Assembly: GCA_020796225.1 (NCBI GenBank)
Contig: CM036756.1
Span: 56,636,616 to 56,700,615 of the forward strand
Direction: 5' to 3'
DNA from: Arion vulgaris
Taxonomy: Eukaryota; Mollusca; Gastropoda; Stylommatophora; Arionidae
Length of the DNA: 64,000 bases
Below the pieces are notes generated by a model. That model was not told the origin of the DNA. It was given only the letters and a program-made list of their open reading frames with translations, and did not search any database. Position 1 is the first letter of the stretch. Each line of letters begins with the position of its first letter. This document shows positions 21,743 to 33,989 of this stretch, piece by piece. Made by a program: the position numbers and the translations under genes.

Positions 21743-24700
21743 TTATTGCAGGAGACTTTAATGCACACACACCAGCCCTAGGTTACAAAGATTACAACAA
21801 AATAGGGAGAGACATTGAAGACCTGTGTAACTCATCCAACCTCACGGTAATGCAGAGCTCAGAAACCAAACCAACACTTCTACACAGAGCCCATGGTACG
21901 AATAGCAGACCAGATCTTACCATAGTATCAGCTGACATTATAGATGCAACAACTATCACTGTCTTGGATGATATAGGGAGCGACCATCTCCCCATACTTA
22001 TCTCTGTTACCACCAAGCAACTCAGAAGCTCAGTCTATAGAAATAAAAAGTTCTGGAATTTCAGAAAAGCAGACTGGCTGCTCTTCGAGAACCAGACCAA
22101 CATAGGCATGGACAAAATTGACCTCACTGGAAATATCGATACTGTCTTTGCTAACATATGTTGTAAAATACTGGAAGCTGCAAGAAAGGCCATTCCAAAT
22201 GGAAACACCAGAAAATATAAGCCATACTGGAACAAAGATCTAGAAAAAGCAGTGATGGATAGAAGAAAAGCAAGGAAACAAGCTGAAAAAGAACCTAATC
22301 GAGTTAATAAAACCAATTATAATCGCTTGACTGCTAAAGTTTGCCTTCTAATTAAAGCAGCAAAGAAGATGAAGTGGCAAGACACGTGTCAGAAACTTGA
22401 TCTAAATAAAGATGGCCACAAGGCATGGGATCTGATAAACAAACTGACAGGCACTAGGAAGAAAGAAAATCCCAGACCCATCAAAAGAAACAATGAAACC
22501 ATCATAGATGCAAAAAAAGAAAGCTGAAATATTCAACAAACACTTTGCTAGCGTTAACAGAAGCATAAGAAGAAAACAGCTGGATAAAGCTTTATGGAAA
22601 ATCTTTAAAGTAAAAATGCACCAGTAGCGAATGTATGTGCATTTTGAACAAGATTTTAGTCTATGCGAGATGGAAACAGCAATGAAAAAACTAAAACCTC
22701 CAAAAAGCCCCAGGCCCAGATAAGATTAAGAATGAAATGTTATGCCATATGGGCAAGAAGGCTAGGTTAATATTGCTGTTCGCTATAAATAGAACTTGGA
22801 GAGAGGCCGAAATACCTGCTGCTTGGCGAACAGCCAATATCACTCCCATCCTCAAGAAAGGAAACCAGTAGACGACCCCTAAGATTACAGGCCCATCTCA
22901 TTGACCTCATGTTTAGGAAAGCTAGCGGAGAGAATGGTTAATAACCGACTTTATTGGTGGCTTGAAAAACCCAGTCACTTGATAATACCCAGGCAGGGTT
23001 TAGAAGGGCTGCAGAACAGAAGACCAACTCTTCAGACTTGTGCAGAATACAATTGATGGATTCCAGAATGAAAAGCACACAACCGCGGTTTTCATCGATT
23101 TACAGCAAGCATATGACAGAGTCTGGAGGAAGGGCCTCTTGAAGATGCTCAATATGGGGATCCATGGAAAGATGTTACAATGGATACAAGCTTTTCTTCA
23201 AAACAGGACCATTGGAACATCTTTTAGTGGAACAATGTCCTCCAAGAGAACACTAGAGGAAGGCCTCCCACAGGGCTCTGCCCTTAGCTGCACACTTTTC
23301 CTCATCTTCATTAATGACCTCCCATCCCTTCTAAATACACAGAAAGCCCCTTTTGCTGATGACCTTGTAATATGGACAAGCGAGAAATACCCTGTACTAA
23401 CTCGGGCTAAACTTAATAGAACCCTTGCCATAATCTCAACATATTGCAACCTATGGAAGCTTAAAGTCAATGAACAGAAAACTGTGTATACTACATTCTC
23501 CCGCAGCCCCAAAACAACTCAAAGAACCTTTCGACTTACAATGAATGGAGCACTGCTGAAAAAGAGGAAAACCCGACTTACCTGGGAGTCAAGCTAGACA
23601 AACAACTGAGGATGACAGAACACATTTAACAACATAAAGAAAAAGCATCTAAAAGACTCAACATGGTTAAAAGACTTGCTAGCACCACTTGGGGTGCAGA
23701 CAAGAGCACCCTTAGGCAACTATATCTTGGCTATGTAAGATCTACAATGGACAACTGCCTTCCTCTCCAAGCTATAGCAAGTGAGCACATCACAACATCC
23801 CTGGATAGAGTGCAGAATCAGGGCCTCAGGTTTATATGTGGGGAATGAGAACGACCCAACTGCTGCTTGTGAAATCAGCCAACATCGAACCACTAGATAT
23901 TAGGAGACGAAGGGCACTAATAGAAGCAGTCGAGCGATATAAAAGAATAGAAAAAAACCATCCCATCAGACAAACTATTGACAGGTGGAAATCCAATCAA
24001 AGAATCCAACAAAAATCATTGCTGGAAGTTGGGAAAAATCTCGAAGAACATTACCATCTCCCAACTGACAGAGAACCGATCACAAGATGCCCCTGCCCAC
24101 CACCATGGCTAAACATAAAACAACCAGTAATCCAGAAATACCTCCTTGACAAAACTATAAACAAAGCAACACTTGCACCGATCTTAAAACCTGCCACTGG
24201 AGACAATAGACAGTTATCCAACTTCCTCTATCCATGCCTACACTGATGGTTCAGCTTTCAAAGCCACTACTTACGCTGGCTTTGGCATATACCTGAAATA
24301 TCCAGATGGAACTACCTATAGTTACTTTGCTCCTTGTGGTAATATATGTTCCAACTATGAGGCAGAGATTATAGCCATAAAGACCACTGTAGAACTAGCC
24401 CACCAGCAGTTTGAACTTGGAGAGAATATTGTCCAAGACATGATAGTATTCACTGACTCACAGTCCACACTACAAGCTTTAGAAGAACAGCAGAATCAGT
24501 CAAGCGAGATCCAGTCATTGGCATTAGTCATCCACAATCTGATTTCCTCCTTTGATATTAATGTCATCCTACAGTGGATTCCTGGACACACAATATCCCA
24601 GGAAATGACAAGGCAGATCATCTGGCCAAACAGGGATCATCAAAACCACAAATAGACAAACCTGTTAGCATACAAAGTATAAAACAGATTCTGAAAAACA

Positions 24701-25118
24701 ACTCCAGAGAAGATTGGCTGAACCGATGGGCTATGGGGACGACTGGTCGGGACATGTATGCAGAGATGAATAGACCAAACCCCAAGGACAATATAAATCT
24801 GCTACAAAGAAAAGATCAAAGCACTATCTTTCAGTTAAGAACAGGACATGTTGGACTGAATTACCACCTACACAGAATAAAACCCACACACCTACCACAC
24901 TGTAGAAAGTGCAGTCACTCATGTGAGACAGTACAGCATATCTTGCTTGAATGTCCTGGACTACATAAAGCTAGACAAGAACTCCTCCCACCACACCCAT
25001 CTGTTCATAATACCCTTTACACTAGTCTTCCACAATTACAGAACACATGCAGATTCTACAAACTGGCATTGGCTGCCCAAGAGTGAAAACTCGCAGCCCT
25101 GGTTAGAAGAAGAAGAAG
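21743..25118 (+). mobile_element. I/Nimb-like LINE inserted in a minisatellite
   Basis: 5'-truncated in the endonuclease, with a GAA tail. The target copy tctattctatcta appears on both sides (21,730-21,742 and 25,119-25,131). Domains in order: endonuclease end IIAGDFNAHTPALGY and GSDHLPI (21,750-22,000); RT with TAVFIDLQQAYDRVWRKGLL near 23,080, GLPQGSALSCTLFLIFINDLP near 23,265 and FADD near 23,355; RNase H YTDGSAFKATTYAGFG near 24,240, NYEAEIIAIK and FTDSQSTLQAL; IPGHTNIPGNDKADHLAKQG near 24,580; and a C-terminal CRKCSHSCETVQHILLECP near 24,905. Several frameshifts break the ORF, but the domains are well preserved. Confidence 0.9.
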
Positions 25119-25390
25119 TCTATTCTATCTAGCCTTTCATCCTCTGTGAGTCTATTCTATCTATCTAACCTTTCATCCTCTTTGAGTCTATTCTATCTAA
25201 CCTTTCATCGTCTGTGAGTCTATTCTATCTAACCTTCCATCCTCTAGCAGTCTATTCTTCCATCCTCTAGAGTCTACTCTTCTATCTAACCTTCCATCCT
25301 CTCAGTATTCTTCTATCTAACCTTCCATCGCTCAAGTATTCTTCTATCTAACCTTCCATCGCCTCAAGAGTCTACTCTACTATAATCTGT
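25119..25390. repeat. Minisatellite, right part
   Basis: Continuation of the 21,500 array. Units shorten and diverge to the right (cttccatcctctagagtctactcttctatctaac-like). Confidence 0.88.
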
Positions 25391-26056
25391 ACTACAAAAA
25401 ATATTGCTAGTGTACATGCATTCAGTAACTTGTCTTATTTCTTTATTCTTAACACCAATTTATTTTGGGGATGTTTTATTGAACATTTTCTCCTGAAAAA
25501 CTCATTGCACTTTATATTTTGCCTAGAGCACATTTTTGTCTAGATCACATTTCAGAACATAAATTGCTGAGACAGCATAATTTTTTATGTGCACTTAGTA
25601 AACTGTAACTTGTGTTCTGAGCAACAATTATTTTACATTTTTATCACTATTACTTATTTACCAAGTTTTAAGTTGTTTTTTTTTCTTGCCAATTGATCAA
25701 ATATTTATAAAAGATCATGGATGGAAATTATTGAGCACATTTTATGTATGACATAAATGTTGTGAACCATCAATAAACTTTAAAAGTTATTTTCTATTAT
25801 TTGACACAATTCAGCTACATAATGGATACGATTGAATTCAGTAAGAAGAGAAAGAATATACTGTACAAGTCAACACAGAACAATGTAATGAGAGGAAAAT
25901 ACATTGAACTTGCAAAAAAAATATACTCTTGAATTTACAAAAATTTGTAATAATTTTTTAAAAAGCAGGGTTAAAGACAAATAAAACATTCTTTCCCAAA
26001 CATTCATTCCTTTAAAACAAATAATTGGGCAAGTACAAAGGATAAGCTAAAGTTGT
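25391..26056. other. AT-rich stretch, nothing recognised
   Basis: No open frame of interest, no repeat shared within the window that I could see. Confidence 0.5.
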
Positions 26057-26067
26057 GCTTAAGTCAT

Positions 26068-26574
26068 CTTCTTCTGCGTTTTCACTAGATTGGGATTTCA
26101 GATTCTCTAATAAAGGCAGCGGTCTGCCTCAGATTATCAGCCACGCCATACAGTTTGTCTTGGACGCTGGTATAAGTGGGCCACCTCTTTCTTCTCCTCA
26201 AGTCTGCATACTGGGTGCAGTTCTGTAGGATATAATTCCTATGATTCTGCTTCACCGTTTGTGCTGACCTCTTCCACCCTTGTGATGGCAGATCTGACAT
26301 TCTTACTGCATGGCAAAATCTCCGAGGCAGATTGGTGACCGTAGAATTCGTTATCCCATTCCTCATTGTGAGGAGTCGTTGCACCATGTTATGCGCCTTA
26401 CGGCCTGGTGCATCCGTTTTCTGTAAGCATTTGTTTTGGGTTAGCATTCCCTAGCGGACACGAGCATCCAACTTTCAGCCAAACCTCCTTAGTCGCCTCT
26501 TACGACATGCGTGACAGGTAACAGTGGATCCATTCTTTACACCCCAAATTTGGGCCCCGGTAACCACTCGGGCG
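26068..26574 (-). mobile_element. Composite SINE-B (CGCC head + 404-bp body)
   Basis: 507 bp flanked by the 11-bp duplication GCTTAAGTCAT (26,057-26,067 and 26,575-26,585). On the minus strand it starts CGCCCGAGTGGTTACCGGGG, contains the intact hairpin GTCG-TAAGAGG-CGAC, and joins at 26,450 to a body of about 380 bp ending in GAAGAAG. The body encodes the degraded end of an I/Nimb-like ORF2 (YILQNCTQYADLRRRKRWPT, then LYGVADNLRQTAAFI). The body also occurs alone at 46,655 and 55,466, starting at the same base. Confidence 0.88.
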
Positions 26575-26699
26575 GCTTAAGTCATTTAACACATCTCGTA
26601 TCAATTTTCTCCTTGGTCTTCCTCTTTTCTGCTGTCTGTTATCAATAAATCTGGGTATTCAAAAACGTGTTCATCTTTCATTTTCTATTGTTGAACAAA

Positions 26700-27240
26700 G
26701 TTACATTACATATCTTCGCTGAACTGGCTCAAAACATGTGTTCACCTAATAATTTTTCTTGTCTCCACATGGTTCATACAAGAACTATATTTAGTAAGTA
26801 AGTTTGACACAATCTGAACTGACCGAAATATCTTCGCTGAACTGGCTCAGAACATGTGTTGACCAAATAATTTTTCTTGTCTCCACATGGTTTAGTTTAG
26901 TCGTCGGATCACCATCACTGCACGTCGAACAAATTAGTCCATAAGTGCTCCGATCTAACCTCAGTATGTCCATCAGCGTGTGGCACTAACGACACCGGTT
27001 CTTTGTTGGTTTACAATTCTTCTTTGTCTGCCAGCATAGCGTTCTTGTCGAGCTACACCACACTTAACTTTGAGTTCTTGCAGTCTGGTTAGTGTTGTGG
27101 ATGCACCGCTATTACGTGAATCATGTACACGCCTCTCTCCCTTAAGGAATTTATAATATCCACATGGTTCACACAAGAAGTATTTAGTAAACAAATCTGA
27201 CACAACCTGAAACTGACCAGATTAAACAGTTTGAAATTTA
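26700..27240 (-). mobile_element. LINE-E-like fragment and local duplication
   Basis: A block (cttcgctgaactggctca … cttgtctccacatggtt) occurs at about 26,708-26,776 and again at 26,828-26,894; a third partial copy is near 27,160. The minus strand at 26,973-27,203 reads LQELKVKCGVARQERYAGRQRR, homologous to the LINE-E string VKFGHARQCRLRGRERR at 59,700. Confidence 0.55.
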
Positions 27241-27764
27241 GGTCACGATCTATCCTTGAGTTTGAGAGGACACAAATTATGTGACAACCACTCCAAAATG
27301 AAATAGATCAGCATGGCAACAGTGTAGTGTGGATTTGTACTGGTCCAAATTCTGGGATTGGCAGGTTGATTACAAGTTTAAGTTGAAGAGTATACAGATT
27401 ATCAACGAATTGTAAGATCTTTGCTTACTTTTCTATTGAAGGCTGGATCATTCCGGAACACAAATGTCCATATAGCAAGCAACATTAGGACCTTTCTGCT
27501 GGGTTTATCTGTAAGCTTATATCACACACAAATACCCCAGTTAAACTGGAATCAAGATTCTTGGTCACATTCATGACTGTCTAGTGTGCAATAGTTTAAG
27601 ACATCCAACTTGGTGGGACAAGCCGAAGGATGACAGAAAAAGATAATTCTGGATAGATTCACTTTATGGTACAGAAATATTGAAACTGATAAGTCAGTAA
27701 TGAAAACATGTTCGTGGAGACTCATGACACCCAAATTTATCTAGATAGAGCAAGGCAGGTGATA

Positions 27765-28010
27765 TTGTTTTGACTCAGAACTGGACTGAACAGACATCTA
27801 CACAGACTAAAACTAGTTTCATCAGCCACAAGTGCATGTGGACAGACAGTCAAACACATCCTGCAAGATTGTCACCTGATAAATCAATTGCCGAAAGAAC
27901 ACTGGCCTCCATAGACAGACATCAACACAATAACATACATCCAGAGAACCGGACTCATTGTGTAGACAATGAACATCAGTGAACGAGAAGAAAAATGATG
28001 TGATATTTAA
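27765..28010 (+). mobile_element. LINE C-terminal zinc-knuckle fragment
   Basis: With one frame change it reads RTGLNRHLHRLKLVS, then SACGQTVKHILQDC, matching the C-terminal motif of the RNase H-bearing LINEs here (24,840; 60,970). Confidence 0.65.
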
Positions 28011-28142
28011 CCAACAGGTGCAGAGCTATAGCAGAAATTATGGGATGTCACGTGAACCTGAAAAAAAAACCAACCATGGACTGCTTCTAGATATAGTATT
28101 GCAAACAACTTGAATACAAAAGAATGCCTTCTTTCACTGATA

Positions 28143-28265
28143 TCTATAACTCTGAAGTCGAAGAAGGCACACAATGAGGCACTGATAAAAAGGAAAGCAT
28201 GCCTTCATGCAAAAATCAACCAAAAGCCTGAATTCATAGCGGCACTGCAAGAAAATAAGCACAAC
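28143..28265 (+). mobile_element. Repeat-G copy
   Basis: Diverged copy of repeat-G (ctctgaagtcgaagaaggc … ccttcatgcaaaaatcaac … gaattcatagcgg). Confidence 0.5.
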
Positions 28266-28544
28266 TGATACCTATACATCATACATGCATAAATAAACAA
28301 TGTTTCAGATCATTACATTCGCAAGTAAAGTGGGTTACAGAGACAGCAGTGAACACAAAAAAAGTTGATAACTTTTAAAGCTTAAAATTATACCAAAGAC
28401 CCAGGTATAATACAAACTTGATAATGGATTGATTATGAAATGTCACAGAGCATACAGAATGAAGACTCACATTACTACAAAATATATATTTTTTTGAAAT
28501 GTAATATACCTAACTTCAAGATATTATATATATATTCCTCTTGT

Positions 28545-29020
28545 AATGATATACGTTACATAGGGCCTGCAAGAAATTTCTCCATCCCGCTCTATCCTGG
28601 GCAACTGACTCAATCTCTATGTAATTCTTCTTATTCTTTGCGTTCGTCTTTACGACCAATTTTAATCACTTTTGTGATATGTTTGATCTTTGCCAAGACG
28701 TGTATACGTTGCACATTGGTTTTGTAGGCCCCTAAACCCATAGACTTCTACACATTTAGGACTCATGCATCCGATTTCAGCCAAGGAATCTATGTAATTG
28801 AGTCCGATATTTCTTGCCTCTCTCAGTAAAGTTCATTTCAGTATTTTCCCTACGTTGTCTTCTTTCTTGAATTCTTTGCCTCCCACTTCAATGCCTATTT
28901 TGTGATTCTTTGATTATTTATTATCAGAGTATGCTCAATATATCTCCATCTTCTCTTTCTTATAACAGTGGTTACTAGTGGTTGACCAGACATTTCTCTG
29001 ATTTCATCACTTCTCCTGAA
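28545..29020 (-). mobile_element. LINE-D fragment, split by a SINE
   Basis: Minus-strand LINE-D C-terminal region. Plus-strand words acatagggcctgcaag, caactgactcaatct, gatatttcttgcctctctcag and cttataacagtggttact match 37,400-37,680. It is interrupted at 28,627-28,788. Confidence 0.75.
28627..28788 (-). mobile_element. 5'-truncated SINE nested in LINE-D
   Basis: Flanked by the 11-bp duplication TCTATGTAATT (28,616-28,626 and 28,789-28,799). Minus-strand sequence matches the body of 36,599-36,850 (ggctgaaatcggatgcat … gtatacacgt … gattaaaattggtcgtaaag). The CGCC head is missing through 5' truncation. Confidence 0.8.
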
Positions 29021-29304
29021 TTTAAGATATTAACATCCAAGCAAATAAAAAACACAAGAAAATGAGGATCATCAAGTGTTACATAAACTCATGATTGTTG
29101 TACTAGGTGGAAACACGGATAATGAACAGCTGGAAAACAGAATTGAGGCTTTCGAAATGTGGATATACAGAAGAGTCGAGGGAATATCCTTTAAGGTTAG
29201 GTAAACTAATAAAAAAAGTTCTGCAACAACTAGAATTCAAAAGAGAACCACTCAAAGAAATACAAGTTAGACAAATACTTTGTCATGTTTGATTGATTGG
29301 ATCG

Positions 29305-29635
29305 TCATCATTGCACTTCGGTGAGTAACCGTGTGTCTCCGATCTCTTCTGACACAGGAAGATTTCTATGGCAGTGCACAAACTCTATAGCACCGCAAGT
29401 GTCCCCGATGTAATTTAGAAGATGGTGAAAATATTTTGTCGAATTTCATTTTTAATCTTTCTAGTGAATTTTGCACAGGCAGCTACTTTCCAGCATGCTC
29501 TTCTCGATTTTGAATTACCACGTGTTCTTTTAAATGCTCAACTTGAACACGGGATCTTCGTTTTATCGCCTGTCTCCGATAAGACTAGGAACATGATCTC
29601 ACAATGAGATCAGGGATGTCTGGAAAAATATAGTG
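29305..29635 (-). mobile_element. Repeat-H copy
   Basis: A non-coding block of about 340 bp found in the opposite orientation at 38,325-38,690 and 46,455-47,225 (shared: cattgcacttcggtgagtaa, cacaggaagat, gtgaaaatattttg, gatctcacaatgagatcagg-like). Family unknown. I see no clear tRNA boxes. Confidence 0.65.
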
Positions 29636-29884
29636 ATGGCTTCACAATAGAGTAGCTTTGGAATGAGAAGTGAGCACCTAACCTGTATGTCACTTGTCAT
29701 GTTAATAGACATGACTTGTTGAATAGACAAGACAAGAGATATAATGAAGGTGAACAGGCAGTAGTTACAGTATATCATCAGAGCAAGGAACAAAATATGC
29801 TGAAAATGTATTGCAGCATACTATTGATATACCTACATAACTACTGAACAAAATGTACACTATCTTGACTTAATCACAATAATC

Positions 29885-30055
29885 AGACATGAAGATTACC
29901 TCTAAAGTCGGAGAAGGCTCGCCTGTATGATGGGGGAAACTGATAATAGGAAAGCAGGCCTGAACGCAAAAACCAGTCAGAATTGCAATATTTGTAAAAA
30001 TACCAGGTGCCCTGTCAACACCAGAATTTGTAGGGCGAACGAGAAGAAGACCTGA
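29885..30055 (+). mobile_element. Repeat-G copy
   Basis: Best preserved repeat-G: acctctaaagtcggagaagg, gaaagcaggcctgaacgcaa, ending gggcgaacgagaagaaga. The following 30,060-30,500 holds nothing I recognise. Confidence 0.6.
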
Positions 30056-30514
30056 AGATCTGCTACAGAAAATAGTGACAACCAAACTCCAGGAGAAGAA
30101 AGAGAGGTGTCTAAGAGACATTTCAATTGCACAGACATGCAAACTTACATTGTGGTTCAGACACAAACTGACCGAGAGATTCACTGATGATAGTGTACAA
30201 ATGGAGCGAAAGAAAGAAATACATGTGGACAATTTATTTGTATTAGGTACCGAAAAGTCTTAACATTTTTATATGTGTATTGTTTACCTACTGTAACATG
30301 TCAATAAATTTAAGTATTCCTGTGATAAGGATTATTTGATGAAAAATCTTGATGGAAAGAAATAACGACCAACCTTTAACCAATGAACATTATAAATGGC
30401 CATTTATTTACACACTCTCTTTATTCATGTGTACAATTTTTACTCAATTTTAATGAAAACTGTCACCAATATTCTCATATTATACATTTTCTAAACTAAT
30501 TTCTCGTATATACA

Positions 30515-30835
30515 GCTGCTCTACAAAACAGCAGTCATACTACAGAAAACAGCAGTCATACTACAGAAATAGAGTAGTTATCCTAAAGAAAACAGCAGTC
30601 ATGCTACAGAAATAGAGCAGTTATCCTACAAAAAAATTGCAGTCATGCTACAGATAACAGCAGCCATGCTAAAGAAAACAGCAGTCATGTCAAAGAAAAC
30701 AGCAGTCATGTCAAAGAAAACAGTAACCACGCTAGAGAAAACAGTAACTACGCTAGAGAAAACAGTAGTCCTGCTTGAGAAAACAGCAGTCATGCTTGAG
30801 AAAACAGCAGACATGCTACAGAAAACAAGTGAAAT
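30515..30835. repeat. Minisatellite with 21-bp units
   Basis: About 15 imperfect units of the form gaaaacagcagtcatgctaga. Because the unit is a multiple of three, both strands stay open, giving artefactual repeat proteins. Confidence 0.92.
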
Positions 30836-30974
30836 ATATAACATATAAAACATTAAAATGAAAATATAGAGTTCTCTAAAATGTCAACAAATAAAATAGT
30901 TAATGTTTTAGCAAGTCAGATTTTAATCTGTGCAATATACAAATAAATAAAAAAGAAATATACATAATAAATGC

Positions 30975-31105
30975 GGTGGTTCAGCGGAGTATCCGAGGCA
31001 ATAAATTCCACCTTGTATAAAGCGCATAAAGAGGCTCGCTCTAAGAGCCTCTTTTTCGCCAGATGCAGAAAGGCAAAACAGGGATAGAGAATAGAATGCA
31101 TCACT
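30975..31105 (+). mobile_element. LINE-K 3' end
   Basis: Matches 19,265-19,370: tatccgaggcaataaattccaccttgta, then gcaaaacagggatagagaatag. Only the last 130 bp are present. 31,106-31,560 to its right holds nothing recognised. Confidence 0.65.
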
Positions 31106-31559
31106 TACTTAATTTAAGTTATCACTTCTAGAACATACCAAGAAATAGTCGACAAAAACACTTGTACTATACTCATTCTTATCAGGTGCTATGCCTGCTG
31201 GTATTGGTGACCATGGATCTCTACGACTCTTTGTCCCCCAGCTTTGACAATTAAAATCGTAGTTGACATGCTATATTGATGATATACTACACTACTTCAA
31301 CAACAACAATATGTTTATTAAAAGTTACTTTATTACATCAACTAAAAAAACAATGTATGTTCAAAGTTCAGGTCTTAGAATCTTTATGGAAGAGTAAGTG
31401 TGCACAGCTAAATGAAGGCAGATAGAAGATTTACATATGTAATGCTAACACAATCACAAAAAAGTTATAATCCATAATTTGAATATCCAAAGATTGGTTC
31501 TTATGATTTGTTATAAAAAAAACCCCTGTCTTTACTGCCTGTACTACCGCTTTTTTTTA

Positions 31560-31720
31560 GGATGGTGTAGTACAGAAAGGACATGAGCCTGAGGAATGTA
31601 ATGGCTGCATGGCTAGTGTAGCCACTGCAAAACTGTTCAGGTTAGGATGTTTTCTTCATGTCCCGGTGAAAAACCTCATTGACCTTACCGGGGATCAAAC
31701 TTGGGTTTCCCGAATGGGAG
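31560..31720 (-). mobile_element. tRNA-like SINE head feeding a satellite
   Basis: On the minus strand, an A-box-like tggattaggcgcaggctccc is followed by a B-box-like gtttgatccccgg, as in tRNA-derived SINEs. The upstream half of this tRNA-like part is the unit amplified in the adjacent array. Confidence 0.55.
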
Positions 31721-32128
31721 CCTGCGCCTAATCCATTCAGTCAGACACTCCTCTGATTGATACCCAAATGGGAGCCTACACCTAATTCATTCAGTCAGAC
31801 ACTCCTCTGATTGATACCTAAATGGGAGCCCACGCCTAATCCATTCAGTCAAACACTCCTCTGATTGATACCCAAATGGGAGCCCACGCCTAATTCATTC
31901 AGTCAGACACTCCTCTGATTGATACCCAAATGGGAGCCTGCGCCTAATCCATTCAGTCAGACACTCCTCTGATTGATACCCAAATGGGAGCCTGCGCCTA
32001 ATCCATTCAGTCAGACACTCCTCTGATTGATACCCAAATGGGAGCCTACACCTAATTCATTCAGTCAGACACTCCTCTGATTGATACCTAAATGGGAGCC
32101 CACGCCTAATCCATTCAGTCAGACACTC
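31717..32128. repeat. 54-bp satellite, eight copies
   Basis: Unit gggagcctgcgcctaatcca followed by ttcagtcagacactcctctg and attgatacccaaat. Variant positions (tgcgcc, tacacc, cacgcc; atcc, attc) show that units 2-3 and 7-8 are the same pair, a sign of multi-unit duplication. The last unit is damaged. Confidence 0.95.
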
Positions 32129-32389
32129 TGATTGATACTAAGGAACTTCATAGTGAAGGCTAACCCATCACCATCAATGGTCAAATCACTCAGAAGCATT
32201 GATAGATTGATGCATCTCAGCATAACTTTTGATCAGTTTCTCATATAAGTACAGCATTTAGCAAACTATACCAAAATGCAAGTGAGGTCTTGCGGTACTC
32301 AACAACTATAGTAGCAACACATTTCCCTCCTTTGTTATAAATTATTTCTATACTATCATCAACTAGGGACTAGACATTCTAACACTATA

Positions 32390-32637
32390 AAAGTCACAAT
32401 GCAACCACTTGAAACATATCCAAGAATGAAGGCATATAAATAGCCCTGGGCTGCACTATGGACATAACAATTTAGAGGATATGAATATGCTTGAACTGGA
32501 CTTATGCTGGTAAAATAACAACATGACTGACCCAGATCAATGCCTATATGTGAGTTATGCAAAAACACGTAAAAACAAAGTACTGTAGTTTTACAAAATA
32601 CAAAAACAATACACAGCAAAATTGCTGTCTATTGTTA
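32390..32637 (+). mobile_element. LINE-E fragment, left of SINE-F
   Basis: Diverged from 10,350-10,450 (ccctgggctgcacta, atgaatatgcttg). It is interrupted by SINE-F and appears to resume at 33,030-33,225 (agaatcaagagatatgtcatgg matching KRG.SWMA of LINE-E). Confidence 0.5.
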
Positions 32638-32647
32638 TTGTAAAACT

Positions 32648-32980
32648 GGGGGACTGCCTAGAGTAGTTGATAGTAGCTCGGCCTGCTAACTGTGAGACGC
32701 CTCATAGCTCGGGTTCGAACCTACTGTCCGGCATTTGTTCGAGTCCCTGGTCTTACTCAGGACGATAACGTGAGTACCTCTGAAGTCGGAGAAAATCTGC
32801 CTGTATGGCGAGGGAATACTAATTACGAGTACATTGAGCACACGGCTGCCAGTGTAAAGTAATTTACAATGTGCCTTACTGCCATTGTAAGAAATTGGAA
32901 AAACAGATTTTCACGCAAAAATCAGTTTCAGAGATGGAACTCGTCTGAGTTGAAACGGACGAAAGAAAAAAAAAAAAAAA
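32648..32980 (+). mobile_element. tRNA-derived SINE-F, copy 2
   Basis: Flanked by the perfect 10-bp duplication TTGTAAAACT (32,638-32,647 and 32,981-32,990). Same start, B box gggttcgaacct and poly-A end as 17,152. The two copies differ by few substitutions and short indels. Confidence 0.92.
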
Positions 32981-33219
32981 TTGTAAAACTACAGTACTTA
33001 GTAGTTAAGTGTTTCGCCACTACTACAATTTTAATGCAGTCTTTCCGTATATCGATAATACTATATGTGAGTTACCACAGACAAGCAATACTTAATGTCT
33101 GCACAGAAATATTACAGATATTAAGGGGATAAGAATCAAGAGATATGTCATGGATAGCACAGAGAATGATTAAACTAATGACCACAGTTACAACTTCACT
33201 CAAAGGGGAGAAACTGGTT

Positions 33220-33440
33220 GTGATGAATGAGAATAGCGAGCTCGATCACAACCCAAGAGTACCTGGCTCAAACTCCGCGGCGGGCAGTACAAATTGTTCC
33301 CGTAGATTTTTACGAATGGTAAAAATAGACCTCACCGCTCAGAAAGCAATGGTAAACTACTGAACGTAAAAGCGGTAACTAGAAAATCGACGACTCATTT
33401 ACTGTGGTTGATGGCTAAGTCCTGTAAGGATATACCACAA
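33220..33440 (+). mobile_element. tRNA-derived SINE-J copy
   Basis: Shares gagctcgatcacaaccca, a B-box-like ggctcaaactccgcgg, cctcaccgctcagaaagcaa and aagtcctgtaaggatat with 40,128-40,360. Confidence 0.7.
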
Positions 33441-33719
33441 TTTTTAACACTAAATATGGCACATTACCAGCTAATCATCATTACCAATGGATAGTAACAT
33501 AGAGAATGGTGCAATAGTAAAGCAAATTTGGCCATAAAACACTATGATAACGGTCGGTGTGTATAGTAATGTTACTGTGTTTATTGATGTGCCTGTGCTG
33601 CGTAGAAGGGAGAAATAAAGTGGACTATTCTTAGTTCCAGTGCGGGTCATGTTTGTTAAACAATAGCAGAATGGAGCTTCTAGGATAACAGATTCCAGCA
33701 TGAAAAAAGGGGTTTAAAA

Positions 33720-33950
33720 TGGAACAAATGACTTAATTGAACCTGGCTTTACCCCACATGGATCGGTCCCTTTCCGCAGAAATAGCACGCCACCTGCTGA
33801 AAGTATTACACAAAGCAAGAACTCTGTAGCTCCAGCAACAATTCTAGTTGTTTCTTGAACAAATACACTTGTGAACAGAACGGCACTGTCCAGATTCAAA
33901 CCCTCGACTTTTGAATCACGACAAGTGCTTAGCCACTTAGCCACAGATGA
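33720..33950 (-). mobile_element. tRNA-Ser/Leu-like SINE
   Basis: Minus strand: A box tggctaagtggctaagca and B box ggtttgaatctgg about 35 nt downstream, then a body ending ggggtaaagccaggttcaat. A 3' fragment lies at 19,775-19,870. Confidence 0.7.
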
Positions 33951-33989
33951 AGACTGAGGTGGCTCTGAGTTGCTTCAAAACTAAACAAG

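Noticed and set aside
30645..30853. Open frames with repeated Thr-Ala-Val-Met or Val-Phe-Ser units
   Set aside because: They arise because the 21-bp minisatellite unit is a multiple of three; no start context or homology.
31717..32128. CRISPR-like array
   Set aside because: The units are contiguous with no variable spacers, and the genome is eukaryotic; it is a satellite.
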